Below, piece after piece: positions 7,884 to 18,000 of a stretch of DNA of 64,000 nt. This DNA comes from an uncultured Ruminococcus sp. (GTDB lineage: Bacteria > Bacillota > Clostridia > Oscillospirales > Acutalibacteraceae), in contig UQCF01000001.1 of assembly GCA_900539465.1 (NCBI GenBank), forward strand, positions 186,001 through 250,000, in the 5' to 3' direction. Each line of letters starts with the position of its first letter. Position 1 is the first letter of the stretch. Below the pieces are notes generated by a model. It searched no databases, was not told where the DNA came from, and saw only the letters and a list, made by a program, of their open reading frames with translations. Both the position numbers and the translations under genes were made by a program.

Positions 7884-10800
7884 TTAATATGAAATTTTAA
7901 ATTGGAAGCCGTTATCATAATCACCGTAATGCCGGCAGCCTTTTGAAGCATCACTTGCCTTGCATTTTTTGGTATAATAACTGCAAGGGTTTGCACACGC
8001 ACTGCTGCCGAGCGGGCAAACACAGGTGCAGAGCGCCGGTTGTTTTGTGCATTTAGGGTGATTTTCATGGTCTTTCGGTTTGACTTTATTGGCATATGGG
8101 AGCATTGAGGCATACTGCCAATCAAGTCTAGTATCGCTTATACCTGTATGCCATTCGTTATAAAATTCTCTCATAAATTTATAATAATCACTGCCGACAA
8201 AGCGAACATCAATATCAACATCTAACCTATCAATATCGGGTTCCTGTATTCCCGGAGTAAACGATGTCACCCACCAGTTGGTCTGATGAAAATTGTTCAG
8301 CTCCACAACTTTGCCCCAAACCGTAGTGTAGTTTATAACCATATTAACATGAAGCGTTAAATCTTCACTTATAAGATAATAGTTATTATCCGCACTTTCA
8401 TCCGAATCGGTATAATACAGACCGATTTCCGCTCCGGCTCCGAGATTCCAATAATCCGCTTTCCAGCACCATATGATATAGTGAATTGTTTTGCCGCCGG
8501 TTACGGCATCAAACTTCATCATAAGTCGCTGCGTCGGTCCGCCCATGCTGAAAACGAGGTCATAAAGCCAACTGTAGCCAACCTGACTTTGCCACATATA
8601 CTTGCCCTCTACCGTTGTGTAATTGGTATGTCTGTACAATCCCTTACCGTATCTTGACTTTTCAAAGCCCAACAAGTAGCCTGCCCACGGTGCGCCGAGA
8701 GCCATATTTGACGGCATAAAGTGCCTAAGTCCAGTTTTTTCTTTAAACGTATAATCTCCGCCTATCAGCGGCAAGCAAGTATCAGCAGCAACCTTAAGAT
8801 ACGGCACAACCTTATCCGCTGTGTTTGTTGAGGCAAAATCGTTACCGGGTTTATCGTCAACCCAACCATCCGATTCTATAACATCCTTAACTTTTGGCAG
8901 CACAACTAAATTTGCGACCGCAAAGAAAGCAACGGTTTCAGGGAAAATCACCCACGATATTACTTTACTCGTTTTGCGTATGCTGTCTGCCGACGGTGCC
9001 ATTCCGTTTGAGTCGGTGTTCATTATAGGATTGTCTTCACAATATGCATACATATTGCAACCTGTGATTATATCACCGGCAATAAAGAGGCTGTCGGCAT
9101 TTATAAATCTGCGCCACTGCGGGTTATAGTATCTTGTTTTGAGATAATAGAACGAGGTTTCGCTGTCATAATAATAGCCGCGATAGCGTATGGGATTGAT
9201 ATTTGCCAATGCGCCGCTTGACGAGAGCAAATTGCCGTAGGCATCGTAGCTGTACTCTGCAACCAAGTCGCCGTCCGCATCTGCAACAGCAGTTACATTG
9301 CCGAGCAGATCTCTCATGTAATAATAGTAATTACCGCCGTATTTAAAGCCTATTGCCATGCCTTGTGAATCATAGGCAAAGCCGAGGGTGTTTGTTCCGT
9401 CGCTTTGGCTTATGAGCATATCGCCGGAGTAAACATATGTTGTGGTTATTCCGTCAACCGTTTTTTGCACTCGGCGACCCTGCGAATCATAAACATAGCT
9501 TACGGTTTTGCCGTTGCCGCTTATTCCGCTGAGCTGAGAGCCTCTTTGCCATGAATATGTGTATCCGTCATAGCTCAAGGGGTTGCCGTTTGCGTCATAG
9601 GTTACGGCCTTGCCGTTAAATGAACTCAATCGGTCATGATTTGCGCCGCCGTATGCAAATGTGCCTGTCACCGCTCCGTTTTTAGTCACAGATTGAATAT
9701 TGCCGCCGACATCATAAGAATATGTATATGTATCGGTTCCGTTACTTTCACTTATCAGGCGGTCAAGCCCGTCATAAGCATATGAAACGGTTTTGTTTTG
9801 GGTGCTCTCTGTGACATTTGTTATGTTTTGGTTTTGGTCGTAATCATAGGTATAATTTTGATATGTTTCGCCATCACGCCCCCCGTTTTTGTAATTTTGA
9901 ACGAGATTGCCTGCACCGAGATCACCCGAGAGCGCGGTTTTGTATGTTACGGAAGATATTACGGGACCGCATGACCAGCCGCTCAATCTCTCTGAGTTAT
10001 CATAATTATAGTGCAGCAAGGTATTGTTAAAGGTTGAAACAACAGTATCGGTCGGGTTGCCTTTTTCATTGTTTTTATACCTTGCATTATATATTATATC
10101 ACAGTCTTTTAAAAAAGTAAAGTTACTAATTGCTCCGCTTCTGTCATAATCATAAATAGATTTAGTTCCGTCACTTCCAACCACTCTAAAGGGTAAATCA
10201 TACAGGGCGTAGCTGTATCGGTAAGTAACATTTGTGACGTTATCTTTATACTGTGATATACGGTCTTTCTCGTCATAGTAATAATCCGAAAGAACCGTGC
10301 CGTTCCAATTATCACCGGCAAGCCTGTCGTGCGAGTCATAAACAGGCGTATAGACCGAGCCGTTGGCATATGTTTGTGACGCAAGCCTGTTGCGTGAATC
10401 ATAAACGGTTGACACCAAGGTTTGACCGTTTATTTCAGACGCGGTTATGCGACCCAAAGAGTCTCGGCCGTAAGAATATGTGTCGCCGTTATGAGTTATG
10501 GACTTTACAAGGTCATTTTCATATACAAAGCCTGTTGAAGACACCGATGAAGTATCTGCATTGCCGCTAACCGACAGCAGCTCATCTGTGTTAGGGTCAT
10601 ATGTATAACGGGTTTCGTTACCGTTCGGGTCAACGATTTTTTCCACAAGGCCTTTAAGCGCGGTGTTGTTATTGTCATAGTAAAAGGTCGTGACTCCGCC
10701 CGAGGCATCTGTATAAGAAGAAATATAGTTACCCGACTGAATATATGTCATTGACTCTGTTGCCGATGACGGGTTTTCGCCTTTTTCTTCAACAGAGCGC

Positions 10801-13800
10801 GAGGTGACTACTCCGTTATTATACTCATATTTCACCTTAGAACCGACGTTGTTAGTTATCTGCGACACGTTATTGTCGGCATCGTATGTGTACTCGGCGA
10901 CGGTCTGCTCAACTCCGCTGACGGTTTGTTTTACGGTTTTTAAGTTATTATCATCATAAGAATAGCTTACTGTTTTGCCCTCTGAATCCGTTGACTTAAT
11001 TAAAAGTCCGCTTTCGTTATATCCGTAGCTTTCGTCATTGCCGCCGACGTATACAAACGCATCGGTAAAATACACCGGATTAATCTGATGATAATAGTTT
11101 AAGCGATAATATATTTTTGTGCATTTTTCCGGTAAAACATAAGATATTGTTTTGGTTTGGAAACCCATATCCGCCGAGCCGTCAAAAGGTTCACTCAACC
11201 TTGCAATCAGTTTATTTTCACCGAACACCAAAATATTAAGCTCAAAACGGCTGTTCCGCGCCTCGCCTATTGTCGCATATGCCGCCGCTTTGCCGCCAAT
11301 AACCAATGTTTCGCCTGCCTCGGCATTAAGAATGACTGCCTGAGAAACATTAAGCTGTTTCTCTTTATCGCCTTTTATCATAACGCAGTCTTTTCCGTTG
11401 AATTTTTTATACTCATAATAACTTGAATCACTTAAAGTGCTCCATTTATCTGCTCGTGTGTCGCCCGAAGAGGTTGTGTACAGCGATTTGAAGCCGCTGT
11501 TTTCGATAAAATTATATTTGCTTGAACCGCCGCTTTTTTCGACTTGAAGATTGTCAAAATATACCGTGCCCTCCGCTTTGGAGAGTTTGACAAAAGCATG
11601 GCAATTTTCGAGTGTGCCGGACGGGATTCGCGCGGTAAATTCAAATTTTTCCCAACCGCTTGTTGAACCGATCCACTCGGAGCAGGCGCTCTTCCACTCC
11701 CCGTCTATGCAATATACAAACCCGAAATTTACTCCGTTTGTTCCGTTCAGGGTCAACGCCTGCGGAATATTTGCATAAAGAGAAAATGTATATACCTCGC
11801 CAGATTCGGCTTCAAAATCCTGATCTACCTCAATGTTTTCGGTATTCACGGTCATATCTAATTTTAACGAACGGTTGCCGTATCGGCTCTCATCACTGCT
11901 GTATCCGTAAGTTCCGTTATCGCCGCTCTGCAATGAAGTCCATATATCATCAGACTCAAAACTATGGTTCATCAGCAAATTGACGGCAAAGTTGCTCACA
12001 TCGGACTCTTTTAAAATATTATTAAATTCTGCCGGGGCATTTTCCGCATCCGAGCCATATTCATAATATTGGCTTTGACCGTATTGATTTTCAACGTCGC
12101 TGACTCTGCCGAAATCATCAAACATATATGCGGTTGCATCTCCGTTTTTATTTGTGACAACGGTATTGCCTGCGATAGGCAGCGTTGAATCGGCATTTGC
12201 ATAATAGCTCATTGTTATATAATCTTGTGCTTTCACAGAACCGGAAGAATCTTTTGCATATTTGCCGATACGCCTTACACGTCTTCCGCAGCCGGGTGTT
12301 ATATAATATGTAAATTGCGTGTAGCTTGCATCGGGTCTTGTTATTCGCAATATTTTATTTGAAGTATATAAGAAGGTTGTGCTTTTTCCGTCTGGATATG
12401 TTATTTTTCTAAGTGTTGCGTCTGCGTCCGTTCCCGAATACTCATATGTAATCTGCCTGCCAGATGGGTCGGTTATTGATATAAGTTGGTTAGAATCATT
12501 ATAAGAAAATGTGACCTCACGACCCGAAGAATCGGTGATTTTTGATATTTGGCAGCTTGAGCCGACATATTCAATATTTTGTGAATTGCCGTTTTTATCC
12601 TCAATTTTTAAGATTTTTGTTCCGGGTAAGCTAAAATATTTTTTGTTGCCCTCAACATCCGAAATAACCAATTGACCGGCATATATTTTAATAGTTGTTG
12701 TCGGGTCATACTCCAACGCTGTTTTTTGCGTTCCGTCAACGGTTATTGTTTTGAACAAATGCACTGTGCCGTCACCGTCATAATATTTATAGCGGTATCC
12801 CGAAGCATATAACGGGTCACTTGACGATATTCTTTTTATAAACTCCTGAATATTCAGATGAAAGTTTTTTCCGACATACATATTTTTGAGATTGGCAGCA
12901 TACGAAGCATCGGTATAGCCGTTATATACATGCGAAATATTGATGGGTAAGATATTGCCTGTCATGCTTATATCATCATGTATATAAGTTAAATTTCCGT
13001 TATATTTATTGACATACGCCTTGCCGGATCTGCCCATATCCGTTGTTTCATACGACCAATAATCTTCTATGCCGTTATTTGAATTATATTCGATTTTTAT
13101 TACGGGAACGCCCTCTGTCCCGGCGTCGACCGCATGAAAATATGACATAAAATCTTTGGTTTCGTCGCTTGAAGCTATCATAATTCCATTATTTTTTCCG
13201 CTTTTTTCATACCAAGCTTTAACGGATTTTGTTAAATTCAAGTCATAAGTATTGCCGCCTCCGCTTTTCATGGTACAAAAGTCAATTATTCTTTCGCTTT
13301 CGCTTTGCGGTGCGTTTAATTCTTTTGACACGGGCTGATTATTCCATGTAATTGAATCAACCGACCAGCTGCCCTTGCCGGTGAGGTCAATCGCATAAAA
13401 ATATTTGTATGGGTTCGTTTCGAGTGAATCTGTTGACGCTGTTTGCTGCAATGTAAGCACGGCATTTGTAATTACACTGTTTTCGGGAACGGTCGGCAAA
13501 TCGAATTTCATATATGTGCGTCTTACAAGTCCCGTATCCCTGCCGGCATAATTCAATATGCTTGTGTTATGATTTATACCTGTTAAAGTGCTCCCGACAT
13601 ATGTATCGGTTATACCGGATGTATATGTAATAACAGTCGGGTCTATAACAACAGGAAATTTGCGATTTTCACTGTTTATCCAATCCTTATCGGCAGTAAC
13701 GGTAAGCGTATTGCCATGAAGCTCCATGCTGACATCATCGCTGATATTATTGTCTGCATCAAACATATAAGGCGCAGCAATTATTGCCTCGGGTTTTTCG

Positions 13801-14690
13801 GAATTTTCGTCTTTATATAAATAAAACGAACCGTCTGCTTTTTGAACAGGCGTTAAGCCGTCGAACGTCATTGCAAAATTATAGACATATTGACTTTGCT
13901 TGCTGTTAACAACAATGTTTTCTTTAATTTTGCCGGATGATACAATATACTCAAGATCGGTACCGCTAAAAACATTTTTATATTTGACCTCGGACGCCAA
14001 ATTACTTAAAACAGTTTTATTCAAAGCGTCATTATCATCCGATATATAATCACTCGCATTAAGATCAGAATAATTGTTATCAATCTCGACTTTGTCGGAA
14101 GCAAGATCTGCGTTCAAATTTGCCTTATCAACCGCGGATATGACATCGCTTTCAGATGATGCTATTCCGATACCCAGCGTATAACCGTTTTTGGAAAATG
14201 TAATTTTTTGTCCCGAAGAAAAATTTTGCGGCACTCTGATATCGGCGCCGGATTTTGCAGGCGTATATGTTGCCTTGCCGCTGTCACTGAGTTTTTTTCT
14301 GTTTAGCGACAACCGATTGTCAATATCCTGCCACTCCCCGTTTGAATCTTTGTAGTGAACAGGCTCATTATAAACAACCGCCGTATATTTGCCCGAAGAA
14401 TGGCGAAAATATTTTGTTGCTTCTTCACGCAACGATATATCTTCGTAAACATTTTCAGAAGTTTTAAAATCATCATCGGTATAATCCTGTTCGTTGGGGA
14501 CTGTGGCATTTTCGGTACTCTTGCCGCTCTCTTCCAAGCTCGCCACCAATGTCCCGGCTGAAGCGCTCTTTTTTACGATGCCGTCATCAAAATAAGCATT
14601 GGCAAACACCGCACCGGGTGCTGCAATCTGAACTGTCAAAATAATTGACATAGCTGCCGCAATTGCATTTTTAATTATTTTTCCCCTCAT
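7884..14690 (-). CDS. Secreted RHS/YD-repeat protein (WapA-like) with DUF4474-like and Cys-rich C-terminus
   Basis: The product has 2268 residues with a signal peptide at 1-31. In order: an N-terminal wall-protein region (YKDSNGEWQDIDNRL near 112); a DNRLRE-type domain about 360-540 (TDTYVGSTL); a first block of RHS/YD repeats from about 690; carbohydrate-binding-like beta-sandwiches about 905-1220 (NHSFESDDIW, FDNLQVEK); a second RHS block about 1230-1830; and the RHS core about 1833-1896 (RYRGYYYDSETSFYYLKTRYY). The last 372 residues are the variable tip. It contains a DUF4474-like segment (ADYWNLGAGAEIGLYY, NWWVTSF) and an 8-Cys tail in the last 55 residues. RHS proteins of this build form a shell that delivers a C-terminal effector or act as adhesins. 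A promoter (14746-14774) and RBS GAGGAG precede the ATG. Confidence 0.9.
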   Translation of the reverse strand: MRGKIIKNAIAAAMSIILTVQIAAPGAVFANAYFDDGIVKKSASAGTLVASLEESGKSTENATVPNEQDYTDDDFKTSENVYEDISLREEATKYFRHSSGKYTAVVYNEPVHYKDSNGEWQDIDNRLSLNRKKLSDSGKATYTPAKSGADIRVPQNFSSGQKITFSKNGYTLGIGIASSESDVISAVDKANLNADLASDKVEIDNNYSDLNASDYISDDNDALNKTVLSNLASEVKYKNVFSGTDLEYIVSSGKIKENIVVNSKQSQYVYNFAMTFDGLTPVQKADGSFYLYKDENSEKPEAIIAAPYMFDADNNISDDVSMELHGNTLTVTADKDWINSENRKFPVVIDPTVITYTSGITDTYVGSTLTGINHNTSILNYAGRDTGLVRRTYMKFDLPTVPENSVITNAVLTLQQTASTDSLETNPYKYFYAIDLTGKGSWSVDSITWNNQPVSKELNAPQSESERIIDFCTMKSGGGNTYDLNLTKSVKAWYEKSGKNNGIMIASSDETKDFMSYFHAVDAGTEGVPVIKIEYNSNNGIEDYWSYETTDMGRSGKAYVNKYNGNLTYIHDDISMTGNILPINISHVYNGYTDASYAANLKNMYVGKNFHLNIQEFIKRISSSDPLYASGYRYKYYDGDGTVHLFKTITVDGTQKTALEYDPTTTIKIYAGQLVISDVEGNKKYFSLPGTKILKIEDKNGNSQNIEYVGSSCQISKITDSSGREVTFSYNDSNQLISITDPSGRQITYEYSGTDADATLRKITYPDGKSTTFLYTSNKILRITRPDASYTQFTYYITPGCGRRVRRIGKYAKDSSGSVKAQDYITMSYYANADSTLPIAGNTVVTNKNGDATAYMFDDFGRVSDVENQYGQSQYYEYGSDAENAPAEFNNILKESDVSNFAVNLLMNHSFESDDIWTSLQSGDNGTYGYSSDESRYGNRSLKLDMTVNTENIEVDQDFEAESGEVYTFSLYANIPQALTLNGTNGVNFGFVYCIDGEWKSACSEWIGSTSGWEKFEFTARIPSGTLENCHAFVKLSKAEGTVYFDNLQVEKSGGSSKYNFIENSGFKSLYTTSSGDTRADKWSTLSDSSYYEYKKFNGKDCVMIKGDKEKQLNVSQAVILNAEAGETLVIGGKAAAYATIGEARNSRFELNILVFGENKLIARLSEPFDGSADMGFQTKTISYVLPEKCTKIYYRLNYYHQINPVYFTDAFVYVGGNDESYGYNESGLLIKSTDSEGKTVSYSYDDNNLKTVKQTVSGVEQTVAEYTYDADNNVSQITNNVGSKVKYEYNNGVVTSRSVEEKGENPSSATESMTYIQSGNYISSYTDASGGVTTFYYDNNNTALKGLVEKIVDPNGNETRYTYDPNTDELLSVSGNADTSSVSSTGFVYENDLVKSITHNGDTYSYGRDSLGRITASEINGQTLVSTVYDSRNRLASQTYANGSVYTPVYDSHDRLAGDNWNGTVLSDYYYDEKDRISQYKDNVTNVTYRYSYALYDLPFRVVGSDGTKSIYDYDRSGAISNFTFLKDCDIIYNARYKNNEKGNPTDTVVSTFNNTLLHYNYDNSERLSGWSCGPVISSVTYKTALSGDLGAGNLVQNYKNGGRDGETYQNYTYDYDQNQNITNVTESTQNKTVSYAYDGLDRLISESNGTDTYTYSYDVGGNIQSVTKNGAVTGTFAYGGANHDRLSSFNGKAVTYDANGNPLSYDGYTYSWQRGSQLSGISGNGKTVSYVYDSQGRRVQKTVDGITTTYVYSGDMLISQSDGTNTLGFAYDSQGMAIGFKYGGNYYYYMRDLLGNVTAVADADGDLVAEYSYDAYGNLLSSSGALANINPIRYRGYYYDSETSFYYLKTRYYNPQWRRFINADSLFIAGDIITGCNMYAYCEDNPIMNTDSNGMAPSADSIRKTSKVISWVIFPETVAFFAVANLVVLPKVKDVIESDGWVDDKPGNDFASTNTADKVVPYLKVAADTCLPLIGGDYTFKEKTGLRHFMPSNMALGAPWAGYLLGFEKSRYGKGLYRHTNYTTVEGKYMWQSQVGYSWLYDLVFSMGGPTQRLMMKFDAVTGGKTIHYIIWCWKADYWNLGAGAEIGLYYTDSDESADNNYYLISEDLTLHVNMVINYTTVWGKVVELNNFHQTNWWVTSFTPGIQEPDIDRLDVDIDVRFVGSDYYKFMREFYNEWHTGISDTRLDWQYASMLPYANKVKPKDHENHPKCTKQPALCTCVCPLGSSACANPCSYYTKKCKASDASKGCRHYGDYDNGFQFKISY

Positions 14691-14745
14691 AAATAAGTCT
14701 CCTCAAAATTTTATTTGTGATTTTAATTCACGCTTTGTTGAGCTT

Positions 14746-14774
14746 ATATTACAATATTTTTTGTGATTTGTCAA
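14746..14774 (-). promoter_or_regulatory. Sigma-A type promoter of the RHS gene
   Basis: On the minus strand TTGACA, a 17-base spacer and TAATAT lie about 55 bases upstream of the RHS start codon. The -35 box is a perfect consensus. Confidence 0.75.
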
Positions 14775-14853
14775 TGCTTTTCATTTTATATTAAGTATCT
14801 CTATTATTTGGCAAAAAGCTTCACTCAGAACTCCTATTTAAAGATATAAAAAC

Positions 14854-14873
14854 CGCCATGTCGGTGCATGGCG
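14854..14873 (-). terminator. Intrinsic terminator of the dockerin protein transcript
   Basis: Perfect 7-base arms (CGCCATG / CATGGCG) with loop CACCGA on the minus strand, followed by TTTTTATA. It lies after the distal stop at 14889, not after the early stop at 15060, which fits the longer original reading frame. Confidence 0.8.
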
Positions 14874-14888
14874 ATCTTCTATAAACAT

Positions 14889-15059
14889 TTACTTGATAGA
14901 CGAAAGGATGATCTTGATATATTTCAAAATAGCTGTCAAAAAAATATTAAGCAAACCGGGCTTTTGGATTTCTGCGGTCTCCTGCTCCTCATCCTTAACG
15001 TTAACACTTTGGTCAATCAGGTTAAGATATTCGTTATAGTCGAAAGAAGCTTCGAGCTC
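14889..15059 (-). other. Severed C-terminal tail of the dockerin protein (in-frame continuation after the stop)
   Basis: Directly after the TAA at 15060-15062 the same frame stays open for 56 codons and ends at TAA 14889-14891. It encodes ELEASFDYNEY, LNLIDQS, an acidic linker and a hydrophobic end (ILKYIKIILSSIK). It aligns without gaps to the region just after the dockerin in the 30697-31140 protein (EELKSDEAYIEYESLIDQS), with the TAA falling on a Glu codon. A single G-to-T change (GAA to TAA) would explain it. No start codon with an RBS was found for independent translation, so this is either dead sequence or reached by readthrough. Confidence 0.8.
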
Positions 15060-18000
15060 TTATGTCGGCTTCGTCTGGTCAACTTTTGAAAGAAGCAAAC
15101 CTGCCTGATTAAGCAAATCAACATCGGCTTGATCTATCTTTCCATCATGATTACAGTCAGCCGCCATCCAAACAGCCTCACCGACCTGATCACGGGTAAG
15201 CATTCCGTTAGCAATCATGTTGACTAAAACAGCATCCTGTCCGTCATACCAGCCGTCACCGTTGACGTCACCGAAGAGAACGACCGTATATGCATCAATT
15301 ACCTCATCATTTCTTGTGAGATATACCACTGCATCTGTGCCGAGTTTATCATATTTCAGACTGCAGCTGTCATCCGTTATTTCAATATATCCGTCAAGCG
15401 ATGTCAGATTTGATGAAAGACCCGTGATTATCCCCGTATCAAAATCTATGCTTGCGGTTGAAAGAGCTTCAACACCAACTACCTTTACCGAACAATATGC
15501 CTTGAATTTGCCGTCCTCGGAGGTTGCAACAATAATTGTTGTACCTGCCATTTTTGCCGTTACAAGTCCGTTTGAATCAACAGATGCAATATTGGGATAT
15601 TTGCTCTCCCATGTTACGTTTTTATTCTCCGCCGTATCGGGCGTTACGGTTGCGTTAAGCTGCTTTTGGCTGTTTCTTGCAATATAAATTTCACTTTCGG
15701 ATATTTCAATGCCGGTCGCACTGTTTGTTACCGTAACAACACAGCTTGCTGTAACATCTCCGTCCTCGCAGTATGCAATAACAGTTGTAGTGCCTGCCTT
15801 TAAAGCCTTTACATTACCGTCCTCGTCAACCGCTGCGACCTTGGGATTTGTCGAAACCCATGTAACGGTTTTGTTAAATGCGCTAAGCGGCATAACGGTT
15901 GCATATAGCGTTTCGGTCGTCCCTGCCGCCATAGTGAGCTCGGTATCGGAGAGGATAACCGAAGATACATGCTTACCTACCGTAACCGTGCAGGTTGCAG
16001 TGTATTCGCCGTCAACAGATTTTGCGGTAATCGTTGCCGTGCCGGGTGCGACCGACGTAACAAGACCTGTTGTGCTTACTGTTGCAACATCGTCGTCGCT
16101 GCTTTCCCATACGATGCTTTGATTATCGGCATCGGCAGGAGTAACACTCGCTTTAAGCTGTTTAGTCTTGTTCGGATAAAGCATAATACTGTTATCTGAA
16201 ATCGTTATTCCCATAACTGCGTTTATTACATTGACCGTGCAGCTTGCCTCGAAACCGCCGTCATTTGTTTTGGCGGTAATTGTCGTGCTGCCTGTTTTAA
16301 CGCCTCTGACAATGCCGTCTTTATCAACAGTCGCTATAGAAGGCTCCGAAGAAGTCCATACAACCGTTTTATCGCTTGCAACATCGGGATTTATATTTGC
16401 AATAAGCGTAATTGTATTGCCGACATTGACCGTAATATCCTTTTGGTCAAGCTCAACACTCTTTACCTTAACAGAAACAGTAACCTGACACTGTGCGATA
16501 TAATCACCGTCATCGGTTATTGCCGTTATAATCGCTGTTCCGCTGCCGACGGTGATAATATTGCCGCTGTCGTCTACCGTTGCAACATCGGTTGAATCGC
16601 TTACGAAATGAACGCCCTTGTTAAATGCGTTTGATGGGTATACGGTTGCAACAAGCTGCGCCGTTTGACCGTATTCGAGCGAAAGAGTCGAGGTATTGAG
16701 CGATATACTTTCAACTGCAATCGGAGCATAGATAACATTAAAATCGTTATTTGCAACAGCACTTTCCTCGCTGTCCGTCACAGCCTCAAGCATAAACTTG
16801 TTTACACAATAATTGTTTTCAAATGTCAGATACGATGCGGGAACCGAATACGTCACCGTTTTTATTTCGCCGGCATAAACGGTACCGACGGTGAATGTCG
16901 AAAGCAAGGTATCCGATTTTCCGTCGGTGAATTTTACTTTAACATTGGTTGCCGTTTCAATTCCGTTGTTGACAACCGTAGCCGTTATAGTTCCGTCCCG
17001 CGCTATTGCCGCATCTGCGATTGCAATATCCGTATATCCGACGGTTATCGTTTGTGCATCGTTTGAAGTATTCGCATCTCCGTCAGCAGAAACTACCGCC
17101 GATACGTCCTGCTTCGTAAAGCTCTCGGGCAAAGTATAATCAACCGTAAATTTCTTGCTTTCGCCCGGAAGAATCGTATCATACACAGGCTTTTCCGTCA
17201 GAACATTATTTTTGCTGTCCTTTATAAATACGGAATACGAATCAATCGGAGTTGTTCCGCTGTTGGTAACCGTTCCATCAAATGTTACTGTTGAGCCGAC
17301 CGAAACATTATCGCTGACCGTAACACCGCTTATTCCGAGGTCTTTCTTTCCGCTGATAATATCGCAAACCATATCTGTTGTTGTGTACGGATATGCGTCC
17401 TTGTTTCCGCTGAGATTATCAACATCCGCAAGAACCGATATCGAACCGTTGCTGTTAAGAATTGCATCGTAATAGCCGATATGCTTGCCGTACTCGGTGA
17501 GAGCAACAGGCTTTGTGTATGTATTTCCGTTTTTATATGAAACAACAAGCTCGTTTTTGAAGCCGTCCGTTACAAGCGAAGTGACCGCAGTTGTCTTTCC
17601 ATTGGTGAGCACGCGGTAATCATTTTCAATTTTAAGCCCTGTTCCGTTCAGTTCGCTTCCGTCATATTCAAACAGCTCTGCGCCCTGAATCCAATAGAAC
17701 TTGCCGTTTTGATATGAGATTTCGCCCTCGTCAACTTTGTTGCTTGTGAGCCTTGTGCCGTTGACATATATTTCGCTGTCGTTAGCCGTTGTCAGATCGC
17801 CGTCTGCGTCAACAGAATAAATCACCTTGATTTCATCACCGACAAAGCCGATTGAAGCGTCGGCAATTCCCTTTTCGGAATCAACGGTCGCGACGTCGCT
17901 CCACTCGCCGTTATCAAGCGTCTTGTAATATACGCTTGTTGTGCCGCTCTCAAGAGTATAATTGTTATTGCTGTTTTCTGCCCATTCAACGGCAACCATG

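Noticed and set aside
9100..12700. Repeated short segments in the RHS gene, considered as a repeat array or CRISPR
   Set aside because: They are degenerate YD repeats at protein level; spacing and sequence vary and no uniform direct repeats exist.
15060..15062. Stop codon recoding (selenocysteine or pyrrolysine)
   Set aside because: The codon is TAA, which neither system uses.
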